Part shown: piece after piece, positions 15,701 through 24,657 of the stretch
Layout of the letters: every line of letters starts with the position of its first letter
How positions within the stretch are numbered: position 1 is the stretch's first letter
Source of the DNA: Candidatus Diapherotrites archaeon CG08_land_8_20_14_0_20_34_12
GTDB lineage: Archaea > Iainarchaeota > Iainarchaeia > Iainarchaeales > 0-14-0-20-34-12
NCBI GenBank assembly: GCA_002779065.1
Contig: PEXL01000033.1
Span: 1-35,266 of the forward strand
Reading direction: 5' to 3'
Length of the DNA stretch: 35,266 nucleotides
Position numbers and translations under genes: made by a program
Notes under the pieces: generated by a model
Databases searched by the model: none
What the model saw: the letters and a program-made list of their open reading frames with translations, nothing else
What the model was told of the DNA's origin: nothing

Positions 15701-15879
15701 TTTTCTTTTCTCTTTTCTTTTGGCACAAATAAAACTTAGCAGTTTTATTGTGCATTAAAATCCCTTGAATTTTAATTGCAACCTATATTTCCAAATAAAA
15801 TTCCGAGGAATTTTATTGGGCCAGTAAAACCTAAGGTTTTACTTGGTTCTTTTCTCTTTCGCAAAGAGAAAAGAAAAGG
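15701..15879 (-). repeat. Hairpin-TATAGGT element, copy C, expanded by bulged hairpins
   Basis: Read on the minus strand: a terminal hairpin (15847-15875), two hairpins (15821-15846 and 15791-15819), AAATATAGGTT (complement of 15780-15790), two more hairpins (15752-15779 and 15723-15753), then a purine tract (complement of 15701-15721). The four inner hairpins share a TAAAA/TTTTA stem core, and one arm carries one extra base near the stem foot. Flanking tracts TTTTCTTTTCTCTTT and AAAGAGAAAAGAAAA are inverted copies. It fills the gap between the RNase P RNA and pckG. Confidence 0.65.
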
Positions 15880-15923
15880 CGGAATGAATTTAAATATGAT
15901 ATAACATTACCATTAAGGACTAA

Positions 15924-17819
15924 ATGGAAAACGTTTTGGGCTATTTGAAGGAAAAATTGGGCAAAGAGCATTTTAGCAGAATTAAAAAGATAAAAAATGC
16001 TGCTGTACACGAATTCATTGCAAGATATGTTGAATTGTGCAATCCTGCAAGCGTATATGTCTGCACTGATTCTGAAGAGGATTTGGAGTATGTCAGGAAA
16101 AAAGCCCTAGAAAATAAAGAAGAAGCATTGCTAAGCAATCCAAACCATACAATTCATTTTGATAATTATTATGACCAAGGCAGGGACAAGGAGGGAACAA
16201 GATTTTTGCTGCCCAAGGGCACTGATTTAGGCCCTGAAATTAATTCAAGTGAAAGAGAGCAGGGATTAAAAGAAATCCACGAAATACTGAAAGGCATAAT
16301 GGAAGGAAGGGAATTGTTTGTAACGTTTTTTTGTTTGGGACCAAACCATTCTGAATTCAGCATCCCCGCAATACAGTTGACTGATTCAAGCTATGTTGCC
16401 CATAATGAAGATTTACTGTATAGGGGTGGGTACCTCGAATTTTTAGAGTTAAAAGAGGGGGAAGAATTTTTCAAATTTGTGCATTCCCAAGGAGAATTAC
16501 AAGAAGCAGGCCTAGGGTTAAAGGTAAGCAAAAACCTTGGGAAGAGAAGGGTGTATATGGATCTGGAAGATAAAATAATATACAGCACAAATACGCAGTA
16601 TGGCGGCAATACTATAGGCTTGAAGAAACTTGCAATGCGCCTGGCAATGAGGAAAGCAGACAGGGAAGGCTGGTTAGTTGAACACATGCTATTGATAGGC
16701 ATCAAAGGGCCAAAAGGACGCATTACTTATTTTGGGGGGGCATTCCCTTCAATGTGCGGGAAAACAAGCACTGCAATGCTTGAGGGAGAAACCATTGTCG
16801 GGGATGACATCGCTTATGTTAGAAATATTAATAGCAAAGCAATGGCAGCAAATGCAGAGAAAGGGATATTTGGGATTATTGATGGAATAAATACTGTGTA
16901 TGACCCATTGCAATGGAAAATACTGCATTCAGACAAAGAGGTAATTTTTTCAAATGTTTTAATAAACGAGGGAAAACCTTATTGGAATGATATGGTCATT
17001 AAGATTCCAGAAGCAGGGATTAACCATTCTGGAGATTGGGTCAAGGGAAAAAAGGATGAAAAAGGGAAAGAAATTCCTGCATCGCACAAGAATGCACGGT
17101 TTACCTTTAGCTTAGATTCCCTTGAGAATGTAGATAAAAAATTGCATGACCCGCAAGGAGTAGAATTGCAAGGAATTATTTATGGAGGCAGAGATAGTGA
17201 TACCTGGGTGCCTGTGAGAGAGGCAATTGATTGGGAACATGGGATTACCTTAGGCGGGGCTTCTTTAGAATCTGAAACAACTGCTGCAACATTAGGGTGT
17301 GAGGGGCTGCGAGAATTTAACCCTATGAGTAATTTGGATTTTTTATCAATACCAATTGGCAAATATATAAAAAATAATTTGGAATTCAGCAAGAAATTAG
17401 AAAAAAAGCCAAAGATTTTTTCAGTGAATTATTTCCTAAAGGACAAGGAAGGAAAATGGCTAAACCATAAGAATGACAAACATGTTTGGCTGAAATGGAT
17501 GGAGTTAAGGGCATATAATGAAGTTAACACAATCAAAACCCCGATTGGCTTGCTGCCAAAATATTTGGATTTAAAAGAACTGTTTAAAGAAGTGCTTGGA
17601 AAGGATTATTCAAAAGAGGATTATGAAAAACAATTTAAGATAAGGGTTCCAGAAAACCTGGCAAAGGTTGAAAGAATATTGCAGATTTACAGGACAAGGG
17701 TAAAGGATACGCCAAAAGAATTGTTCCTCATATTAGAAAAGCAAAAGAAATTATTGGAAGAAACAAAAGAAAAATATGGGGAATACATTTCTCCGGAAAA
17801 ATTCGCTGATTATGCCTAG
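15924..17819 (+). CDS. pckG: Phosphoenolpyruvate carboxykinase (GTP)
   Basis: Interconverts oxaloacetate and PEP with GTP/GDP, the entry to gluconeogenesis. At 631 residues it has the full family length. Motifs: YVCTDSEEDLEYV near the start (family: VxVxDGSxEE), LAMRKADREGWLVEHMLLIGI, and the GTP-PEPCK kinase loop GGAFPSMCGKTSTAML with the reactive Cys, then IVGDDIAYVR. FGGRxSDT appears as YGGRDSDTWVPV. A TATA-like TTTAAATAT lies about 25-35 bases upstream, so the mRNA is probably nearly leaderless. It is followed by alaS 60 bases later. The enzyme suggests the cell makes sugars from C4/C3 acids, or fixes CO2 on PEP. Confidence 0.95.
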   Translation: MENVLGYLKEKLGKEHFSRIKKIKNAAVHEFIARYVELCNPASVYVCTDSEEDLEYVRKKALENKEEALLSNPNHTIHFDNYYDQGRDKEGTRFLLPKGTDLGPEINSSEREQGLKEIHEILKGIMEGRELFVTFFCLGPNHSEFSIPAIQLTDSSYVAHNEDLLYRGGYLEFLELKEGEEFFKFVHSQGELQEAGLGLKVSKNLGKRRVYMDLEDKIIYSTNTQYGGNTIGLKKLAMRLAMRKADREGWLVEHMLLIGIKGPKGRITYFGGAFPSMCGKTSTAMLEGETIVGDDIAYVRNINSKAMAANAEKGIFGIIDGINTVYDPLQWKILHSDKEVIFSNVLINEGKPYWNDMVIKIPEAGINHSGDWVKGKKDEKGKEIPASHKNARFTFSLDSLENVDKKLHDPQGVELQGIIYGGRDSDTWVPVREAIDWEHGITLGGASLESETTAATLGCEGLREFNPMSNLDFLSIPIGKYIKNNLEFSKKLEKKPKIFSVNYFLKDKEGKWLNHKNDKHVWLKWMELRAYNEVNTIKTPIGLLPKYLDLKELFKEVLGKDYSKEDYEKQFKIRVPENLAKVERILQIYRTRVKDTPKELFLILEKQKKLLEETKEKYGEYISPEKFADYA

Positions 17820-17879
17820 ATTCCGTGCACATGTAGCTAATTCTAATGGTTTTTAACTGTTTTCCTCCTATTTGCATAC

Positions 17880-20555
17880 ATGGCAAACAAGGAAGAACTA
17901 AGAAAACAATTTACCAAGGAATGGGAAAAACATTACAAGATTGAATTCCTTGTGAAGAAGGGTTTCCAAAGGAAACAATGCAAAAAATGCGGGCGCTATT
18001 TTTGGTCTCTTGATTCAAACAGGAATGTATGTGCAGATTCTACTTGCGCTAGGTATGATTTCATTGGGAAAGGCACCACAAATATGGGCTATGTTGAAAC
18101 ATGGAGGGAAATTGAAAAATATTTCACAAAAAAAGGGCATGTTTCAATTCCAAGGTATCCTACTGTTTGCAGATGGAGAGATGATTTATACTTTACAAAT
18201 GCATCAATCATTGATTTTCAGCCTTATGTTGTTTCCGGAGAAATTGAACCTCCGGGAAATCCTTTAATTGTTCCGCAAGCATCCTTGAGATTTGGGGATA
18301 TTGAAAATGTCGGCGTAACAGGGCAGCATTACTCTTCATTCATCATGTTCGGGCAGCATGCATTCAACTCGCAAAAAACAGGGCTGTTTTACTGGAAGAA
18401 TGAAGCATTGGAACATGATTTTACTTATGTCACAAAAATTTTAGGAATAAAACCAGAAAAATTATGTTTCCAGGAAGAAGTATGGGCCGGCGGCGGAACA
18501 TTTGGGCCTTGCATTGAATATTGTGCAGATGGTGTTGAACTTGGGAATTGCGTTTTTATGCAATTCAAAGAACTTCCTGGAGGAAAATATGAAGAATTGA
18601 AAACAAAGGTTATTGATATGGGTGCTGGCTTGGAAAGACTGGCTTGGTTTACTAATGGAACACCAACAAGTTATGATATTACATTTGAGCAGGTTTTGAA
18701 AAAAATGTTAAAATATGCTGGATTGAAAATTGACAGAAAACTGTTTGAAAGATATGCAAAATTGTCCGGCGCTTTGGATGCGGATGGTGCAGATTTGAAA
18801 AAAGAATGGGAGATACTCGCAAAGAAATTAGAGTATGATAAAAAAGAATTAATGAATACAATAAGGCCGGTACAAGCCATCTATGCAATTGCTGATCATT
18901 TAAAAACAATTTTATATGCAACAACAGACGGAATGCTTCCAAGCAATTCCGGCGGAGGATATAATTTGAGAATTTTGTTAAGAAGGTGCTTCGGCTTTAA
19001 TGAAGAATTTTCCCTAAACATGAACCTGCCAGAAATTCTGTTTGAACATGCAGAAGCATTGAAGGATTTTGATTATACTTTAAAGGAAGGGGTGCCAACA
19101 GCAGCAGCAGTTGTTGGGGAAGAATTCAAGAAATATAAAAGTACAACAGAAAGGGGCAGTGTGCTTGTTTCTACTTTGCTTGATAAGGCCAAAAAAGGGG
19201 AAAAGATTTCAAATGAAAAAATGGTTGAATTGTATGAATCACATGGAATCCCAATGGAATTCATTGCTGAACAAGCAAAGAAGAAAAATATTGATTTGGA
19301 AATACCTGCAAATTTTTACGGGATGCTAGCAAAGAAGAATGAAAAAACAATTGAAAAAATAAGCAGGGAAATTGATGTTTCAAAATTCAAAAAAACAGAA
19401 GAATTATTTTATATTGACAGATATTTGCAGGAATTTGATGCCAAGGTGCTAGGAATAATTGATAATGCAATTATTTTAGATAAAACATTGTTCTATGCAG
19501 AGTCTGGCGGGCAGGAATCTGATACCGGCTTTTTAAATGATATTAAAGTTGAAGAAGTACAGAAGAAAGAAGGGATATTTTTACACTATGTTGAAAATAC
19601 AAGGAAATTTAAGGTTGGGCAGACTGTTATCGGTAAAATAAATTGGGAGAGAAGGCATGCTTTGATGAAACACCATACTGCAACCCATTTGTTAAATGCA
19701 GCATGTAGGGAAGTATTGGGAAAGCATACCTGGCAGGCTGGAGCACATAAAAAAGAAAACGAATCCCATTTGGATATTACTCATTACAAGCATATTACTG
19801 ATGAAGAAATGAGAACTATTGAATTGCTTGTTAATAGATGGATACAAGCAAATTATGAAGTGAAAATGTTTTCATTGATGAGAAATGAAGCCGAAGCAAA
19901 ATATGGCTTTAGATTATATCAGGGTGGATATGTTCCCGGCAAAGTACTAAAAATTGTTGAAATTCCAACTGTGGATGTGGAAGCATGCGGTGGAACACAT
20001 GTTTCAAGAACTGGGGAGTTAGGATTCTTCAAGATTCTGAAAAAAGAATCCATCCAGGATGGTGTTGAAAGAATTACTTTTGCAACAGGGTTGGCTGCTT
20101 TGGCAAAAATAAATGAACAGGAAGATTTGCTTACAAAAGCTGCTGAGAATTTGAGTGTTCCCAAACAGGATCTGGCAAAAGCTACTGAGCGCTTTTTTAA
20201 GGAATGGAAGGAGCAGAAGAAAATAATTGAAAAAACGCAGGAATCCAATTCTAAATCGAAAATTGATGAATTGGCAAACAGCAAAGAGAAGATAATTAAG
20301 AAATATTTAACAGGGATTGATGGAAATGCTTTATTTGGAATTGCAAAAGAGCTTTCTTTAAAGAAAAAAGATTCTCTCATTATGCTTGGATCTGAAAATA
20401 ATCTGGTAATAATTTCAGGAAATGAGTGCAAGGGAGATGCAAAGGCAGAATTGGAAAAAATCTTGAAAAAATGCCAGGGAAACGGCGGCGGGAACAGCAA
20501 AATTGCCCGCGCTTTAATAAAAGATGCTGCTTGCTTGGAAAAATCCCTATCTTAA
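17880..20555 (+). CDS. alaS: Alanyl-tRNA synthetase, archaeal type
   Basis: Charges tRNA-Ala. The archaeal N-terminal zinc ribbon is visible (QCKKCGRYFWS...CADSTCARYDF, about residues 33-60), then the class II aminoacylation domain with motif 2 region RYPTVCRWRDDLYFTNASI and the ASLRFGDIENVG segment. The editing domain carries HHTATHLL (HxxxH) and VEACGGTHVSRTGELG (CxxxH), the zinc site that clears Ser- and Gly-tRNA. The C-terminal oligomerisation/C-Ala domain is present (helical about 735-800, then the Gly-rich GNGGGNSKIARAL). 891 residues, no defects. No ribosome site upstream of ATG 17880, suggesting a short leader. Confidence 0.97.
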   Translation: MANKEELRKQFTKEWEKHYKIEFLVKKGFQRKQCKKCGRYFWSLDSNRNVCADSTCARYDFIGKGTTNMGYVETWREIEKYFTKKGHVSIPRYPTVCRWRDDLYFTNASIIDFQPYVVSGEIEPPGNPLIVPQASLRFGDIENVGVTGQHYSSFIMFGQHAFNSQKTGLFYWKNEALEHDFTYVTKILGIKPEKLCFQEEVWAGGGTFGPCIEYCADGVELGNCVFMQFKELPGGKYEELKTKVIDMGAGLERLAWFTNGTPTSYDITFEQVLKKMLKYAGLKIDRKLFERYAKLSGALDADGADLKKEWEILAKKLEYDKKELMNTIRPVQAIYAIADHLKTILYATTDGMLPSNSGGGYNLRILLRRCFGFNEEFSLNMNLPEILFEHAEALKDFDYTLKEGVPTAAAVVGEEFKKYKSTTERGSVLVSTLLDKAKKGEKISNEKMVELYESHGIPMEFIAEQAKKKNIDLEIPANFYGMLAKKNEKTIEKISREIDVSKFKKTEELFYIDRYLQEFDAKVLGIIDNAIILDKTLFYAESGGQESDTGFLNDIKVEEVQKKEGIFLHYVENTRKFKVGQTVIGKINWERRHALMKHHTATHLLNAACREVLGKHTWQAGAHKKENESHLDITHYKHITDEEMRTIELLVNRWIQANYEVKMFSLMRNEAEAKYGFRLYQGGYVPGKVLKIVEIPTVDVEACGGTHVSRTGELGFFKILKKESIQDGVERITFATGLAALAKINEQEDLLTKAAENLSVPKQDLAKATERFFKEWKEQKKIIEKTQESNSKSKIDELANSKEKIIKKYLTGIDGNALFGIAKELSLKKKDSLIMLGSENNLVIISGNECKGDAKAELEKILKKCQGNGGGNSKIARALIKDAACLEKSLS

Positions 20556-20772
20556 TTATCTTAGGATACTGTTTTAAATTATATCAAAGGACATAAATAA
20601 TGATATAAAATTTGTCCTTTGGCACAGTGTGGGATACTATAAAAAATTATGACTAAGCAATATTTTATAAAAATATATTACTTTAACATCTCACACTGTG
20701 ATAGCTATAAAAAGACATTTAAAAAATTACCCTAAGTAATGTCTTTTTATATTAAATAAGACTAATTCTAGT
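20556..20772. repeat. Intergenic region with three successive inverted repeats
   Basis: Three hairpins in 217 bases: CAAAGGACA/TGTCCTTTG (20585-20593/20613-20621); CACAGTGTGGGAT/ATCTCACACTGTG (20623-20635/20688-20700, one G-U), enclosing an AT-rich core; and TATAAAAAGACATT/AATGTCTTTTTATA (20706-20719/20738-20751, perfect 14 bp). A direct repeat GGATACT-(A/T)-rich begins at 20564 and 20632. The last hairpin contains the TATA-like sequence just upstream of the next gene. No ORF. Confidence 0.55.
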
Positions 20773-21393
20773 ATGGGTTTCCTAGATTTTTTGTTTGGAC
20801 GCCAAATTCTAAATGACAAAAGAAGGGATGCTGTCACAGCATTTAGAAAAAAAGCAATTGCAACTTTGGAAGAATTGGCAAGGGAAACAAAAAGCGAGAT
20901 TGATAAAGAACTCTATTACCATATGATAGAAAATGTAAAAAATAATCCTCTTGTTTTCTATCCTAGGAAAAACATAAAGGAAGAGATTGTAAATTATGGG
21001 CCATTTCAAAGTGTTAGCGTTACTAAGGGAGAGCATGTTAGTGCATACACCCAAATAACTAAGGGATCGGAACAGCATATTGTTAAAAGTGATTATATAA
21101 ATCTGCCAGCAGAGCATGTTTTCCATGGGGACAAAATGACTGTTGACGGGGTTTTCACAATTGCGCATGAGTATGCGCATTTTCCAAAGCCTGTGTTAGG
21201 GCCTTTTGCACAAAGATATAGATTAAATCATGAGCAGGCAGAGGAATTGGCTGCGGATATTCTTTCTGCAAAGCTTGCTGCAAGACTGGGTTTTAATGAA
21301 GCGCAGATAATGCCTCATTTTTACGGTCGCGAAATAGTTTATGGTTCCTTTCCTTTTATGGCCTGGATAAAGAAGGTTGTAGAAAGAAAATAA
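20773..21393 (+). CDS. Putative HExxH metalloprotein, unknown family
   Basis: A 206-residue protein with HEYAH at 132-136 and a candidate third ligand Glu in EQAEELAADILSAKLAARLG (154-173, about 21 residues after the second His), the spacing seen in many zinc peptidases. No signal peptide; the N-terminus MGFLDFLFGR is short and amphipathic. The region 60-120 (FYPRKNIKEEIVNYGPFQSV) is not recognisable to me. It is a predicted zinc peptidase or a relative that lost activity; the metal site is suggested by motif only. Its upstream region is the three-hairpin intergenic segment, so expression may be controlled there. Confidence 0.6.
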   Translation: MGFLDFLFGRQILNDKRRDAVTAFRKKAIATLEELARETKSEIDKELYYHMIENVKNNPLVFYPRKNIKEEIVNYGPFQSVSVTKGEHVSAYTQITKGSEQHIVKSDYINLPAEHVFHGDKMTVDGVFTIAHEYAHFPKPVLGPFAQRYRLNHEQAEELAADILSAKLAARLGFNEAQIMPHFYGREIVYGSFPFMAWIKKVVERK

Positions 21394-21421
21394 TAAAAAT
21401 ATCAAAATAAAAAAATAGAAA

Positions 21422-21444
21422 AAAGGAGAATAAAATTCTCCTTT
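21422..21444. terminator. Bidirectional hairpin terminator
   Basis: AAAGGAGAAT (21422-21431) and ATTCTCCTTT (21435-21444) pair perfectly around AAA, with A-rich sequence before it. It lies between two convergent genes and can serve both. Confidence 0.6.
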
Positions 21445-21461
21445 CTGATTAAAGTTTAAAT

Positions 21462-23237
21462 TTATTTTCCGCCGAAGAAACTACTAAACCATTTGAAGAA
21501 TCCAAAGAAAAGATTTGGGGTTTCTCCTTGCGTGGTTGTTGAACCCTGCCCTCCTTCTGTTTGGGTTGATGTGGATTGTGAAGTTTCTACTTCTGCTGAG
21601 AATTTCTTGAACAATTCTTTAACTTGGCAGTCCTTTGCTTCAAAGCCGTCAGTGCATACTTTTATCTTACAGCCTTCTGGGCTTTTGTATTCCTTGCATT
21701 CAACACTTTCAACCGGTGCTGTTGCTGTAGCTGATGATGATGTAGCTGAGGTTACTTCTGTAGGGGTTGCCGTTGTTGTGCTGGTTGTTGTAGAAACTGC
21801 TGTTGTGGGGCATATCTTTGAAGAAGTGCCATCCTCACATTCTTTTATTATGCAGCCTTTGTCATCCTTAGCATCCTTACAGTTGATGGTTGGTTTATCA
21901 CAATTGCTTGCTTTGTATCCGTTTGTACATTCTTTTATTTCACAACCTGCATCATCCTTGTAAACCTTACACTCAACATTTTGGGCAGTATGCGGACAAT
22001 ATTTCTTCTTGGCCCCATTTTCACATTCAGTGATTATGCAGCCAGAATCATTCTTGTATTCTTTGCAGTTTATTGTTGGTTCAGGGCATGAAACATATTC
22101 CTTGCCGTCAGTGCATTTCTTAACTGTGCAGCCATCTTCCCTTGTATAAACCTTACACTCTACTGGTTTCCCTATATCACAGTCCCTTGTTTCATAGCCG
22201 TTAGAACATCTTTTTACAATGCAGCCTTTTTCATCCTTGAATGTTTTGCATTCAACAACAGGGCAAATGTTTTCAAGCTTGCACGTGTTCAGGAAATAAC
22301 CGTCAGTACAAGAAATTATTGTACAATTATTCTCAAGGTACTTTTTACATTCAATTGTTTGGAATATTACTGGTTCTTTACATTTAACCTGCTTGCAACC
22401 ATTCTGTTCATATATTTCAAAATCAAGCTTTTTTTCCTTGCATTTTGCCACTATATTCTCAACTGCTTCCGGCGTAGGGCATATTGTTCCTGATGCATAG
22501 CATTTTACCATTCTACAGCCAGACTGATCAGGATATGTTTGAACCTCCATCCCAGCCTCTTTGCATAATGCAATCTTTTTTTCGAGTTCATTGCTTGAAG
22601 GGCATATTGACTCAAGGCATTGCACTTGCTTACATTGCAATGAATCAAAATAATATTTATAATCCAACTTATTCGACTTACATTTTTTGATTATTTCATC
22701 AAGGTTATCTTCAGTTGGACATATTATCTGCTGAACAGCACATCTTACAGATTCGCAGCCAGAACTCTCCATATAATATTCGTAGTGTAAATTTAATTCT
22801 TTACACTTTTTTATCAAATCATCGATATATGGGCTTTGGCATTTCTGCTCTGATGTTACTCCAGTTGTACTTGTAGTAGCTGAACTGCATTTCACCATTT
22901 TGCAGCCAGAAGAATCAACCCTAATATCATAAATGCCTCCTTTTTCCTTGCACATAATTATTTGTTTGGTAAGTTCACCTTCTGATATGCATTTGAGCGT
23001 TAAAATTGAAGTTACTGAAGTGGTTTCGCTTGTTGTAGGTGTTTCAACTGGAATTGCAACACATTTCACAAATTTGCAGCCATCATCGCCAGCAAATGTA
23101 TCATAACCCAATCCATTTTCCTTGCATGCTAGGATGTCTATTGTAAGTTCTTCATCTGATTTGCATTGCGCCTGTGAAAAAACAAAAGGCAATGCAAAAA
23201 GAAGAACAAATAGCATAACTAAAAAAATCTTATTCAT
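21462..23237 (-). CDS. Large secreted protein of 13 four-Cys repeats
   Basis: Start at 23237, where a strong GGAGAGGAGGAT ribosome site precedes ATG; the longer frame adds 16 residues with no support. Signal peptide NKIFLVMLFVLLFALPFVFS. Then two repeat types. Type 1, six copies, about 35 residues: C-x(11-13)-C-x(14-15)-C-x4-C, e.g. CKENGLGYDTFAGDDGCKFVKC. Type 2, seven copies, about 25 residues: C-x(7-8)-C-x4-C-x(7-8)-C, e.g. CKEYKNDSGCIITEC. A Thr/Ser/Ala-rich linker separates the sixth and seventh type 2 repeats; the C-terminus ends in a short hydrophobic/aromatic tail FFGFFKWFSSFFGGK. About 52 cysteines, four per repeat, implies disulfide stabilisation. Probably a surface or adhesion protein; function unknown. 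Confidence 0.8.
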   Translation of the reverse strand: MNKIFLVMLFVLLFALPFVFSQAQCKSDEELTIDILACKENGLGYDTFAGDDGCKFVKCVAIPVETPTTSETTSVTSILTLKCISEGELTKQIIMCKEKGGIYDIRVDSSGCKMVKCSSATTSTTGVTSEQKCQSPYIDDLIKKCKELNLHYEYYMESSGCESVRCAVQQIICPTEDNLDEIIKKCKSNKLDYKYYFDSLQCKQVQCLESICPSSNELEKKIALCKEAGMEVQTYPDQSGCRMVKCYASGTICPTPEAVENIVAKCKEKKLDFEIYEQNGCKQVKCKEPVIFQTIECKKYLENNCTIISCTDGYFLNTCKLENICPVVECKTFKDEKGCIVKRCSNGYETRDCDIGKPVECKVYTREDGCTVKKCTDGKEYVSCPEPTINCKEYKNDSGCIITECENGAKKKYCPHTAQNVECKVYKDDAGCEIKECTNGYKASNCDKPTINCKDAKDDKGCIIKECEDGTSSKICPTTAVSTTTSTTTATPTEVTSATSSSATATAPVESVECKEYKSPEGCKIKVCTDGFEAKDCQVKELFKKFSAEVETSQSTSTQTEGGQGSTTTQGETPNLFFGFFKWFSSFFGGK

Positions 23238-23356
23238 AATATCCTCCTCTCCGCGCATGATACTAAAAATTAGCAAATCACGCAATATTTATAGCCATAA
23301 ATAAGATTATTCATATTTTAAAGATTACTTTCTGGGAAAATAAATTATTTCCTGAA

Positions 23357-24553
23357 TTAGGAAAGTTTTTCCGAAAAGGTTAATGAAAGCAACAAAATCA
23401 CTTTGCTCAAATCAAGAAGCTGCTTGATTTCAATTGATTCATTATTCTTGTGTGCTTGATGATTCCCTGCACCATAACCAATCGCGTTAATCCCAAAATG
23501 GACTAATCTCCTTGTGTCTGTGCCGCCTGAAAGCCCTATAACTTTTGGCTTAAAGCCCAAGGTTTTAGAAACAGCCTCGCACAATAACCCAACAAGCACA
23601 TTATCCTCGGCTTCTTCAAAAGGCTTTTCATCACTAAGCAGTTTGAACCTGAATTTGCATTTTGATTTTTTGTTTTTTGACGCTATCCTTGAGGCAATTT
23701 TTTTAATTTGGCAAATTATTTTTTTTGGATCCTGATTTGGAAGATACCGTATATCAAGGGTGAATTCACAGCAATCAGGGACAACATTTATCGCAGAACC
23801 CCCCTTTATTGTCCCAATATTTAATGTCGGGCCGGAAAATAACTTTTTGGAAGAATTTTTGTGGCCAAATTTGAAATTCTTTATTTCATTAATTAAAGCA
23901 GAGGCATTTGCAATTGCATTAACCCCTTCTTTGGGGTTGGATGCATGCGCAGCTTTCCCGAATGACATTATCTTTAATCTCAAAATGCCTTTTTCACCTA
24001 TGCTTATTGCCTTCATATTATTGTCAATGTCAAGGACAATTGCATAGTCTGGCATAATCTTTTTTGATTCAAGCAAATACTTCATGCCATATTTTGAACC
24101 ACGCTCTTCGTCTGCTAAAATTGCCAAAGAAATCCTGTATCGCAGGCATTTTTCATATCTTTTCAAAAGCAGAAATGCTAAAATTGCCGAAGCTGCTGGC
24201 CCCTTATTATCCTCAACCCCACGCCCATAAAATTTCCCTTTCTTTTCAACAAGGTTAAATGGATTGGTATTCCAAGATTTTGGATTAGCTGGAACTGTAT
24301 CGGAATGAACTGCAAATAATAATTCCTTTTTGCCTTTTCCGATGGTGGCAACAATATTTGCACGATTTTTTGATTTTGAGAAAATTTTGTATTTTATTTT
24401 TTGCTTTTTGAATATCTTTGCTACTTCATTCACCAATAAAGTTTCATTGCCTGGCGGATTAACTGTGTTGATTGCAATCAAGGTTTTGAGAATACCCTTA
24501 AGCTGACTTTTGTTGCTTTCTGCAAGATTTGGAAGTTCTTTTTCAATAAACAT
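23357..24553 (-). CDS. M20-family metallopeptidase (ArgE/DapE-like)
   Basis: A 398-residue two-domain amidohydrolase. Zinc-site motifs in order: FAVHSDTVPA (first His and the catalytic Asp), FYGRGVEDNKGP (bridging Asp), ILADEERGSKYG (catalytic Glu and metal Glu) and, near the C-terminus, GYGAGNHQAHKNNESI (last His). The middle dimerisation domain includes KAAHASNPKEGVNAI. The family covers acetylornithine deacetylase, succinyl-diaminopimelate desuccinylase and carboxypeptidase G2; no argC/argD or dap neighbours help choose. Cytoplasmic, no signal peptide. Intact. Confidence 0.88.
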   Translation of the reverse strand: MFIEKELPNLAESNKSQLKGILKTLIAINTVNPPGNETLLVNEVAKIFKKQKIKYKIFSKSKNRANIVATIGKGKKELLFAVHSDTVPANPKSWNTNPFNLVEKKGKFYGRGVEDNKGPAASAILAFLLLKRYEKCLRYRISLAILADEERGSKYGMKYLLESKKIMPDYAIVLDIDNNMKAISIGEKGILRLKIMSFGKAAHASNPKEGVNAIANASALINEIKNFKFGHKNSSKKLFSGPTLNIGTIKGGSAINVVPDCCEFTLDIRYLPNQDPKKIICQIKKIASRIASKNKKSKCKFRFKLLSDEKPFEEAEDNVLVGLLCEAVSKTLGFKPKVIGLSGGTDTRRLVHFGINAIGYGAGNHQAHKNNESIEIKQLLDLSKVILLLSLTFSEKLS

Positions 24554-24657
24554 AAGAAAATAAGGTTAAAAAAATTTAAAAATGCACGATCTCGGCTTTT
24601 TTAGACAAACGCAATGATTTTAAAAGTAACATTCTACTTAAAGTTAGAGGGGAAATT

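Noticed and set aside
15701-15879. CRISPR array
   Set aside because: The units are palindromes of differing sequence with no constant repeat and no spacers of even size, and no cas genes are near.
8852-15880. Integrated virus or plasmid around the tRNA
   Set aside because: Apart from the endonuclease there is no integrase, capsid, replication protein or repeated attachment site.
21493-21963. Plus-strand ORF of 156 codons
   Set aside because: It is antisense to the Cys-repeat protein and arises from its repeats and Thr-rich linker; no start signal.
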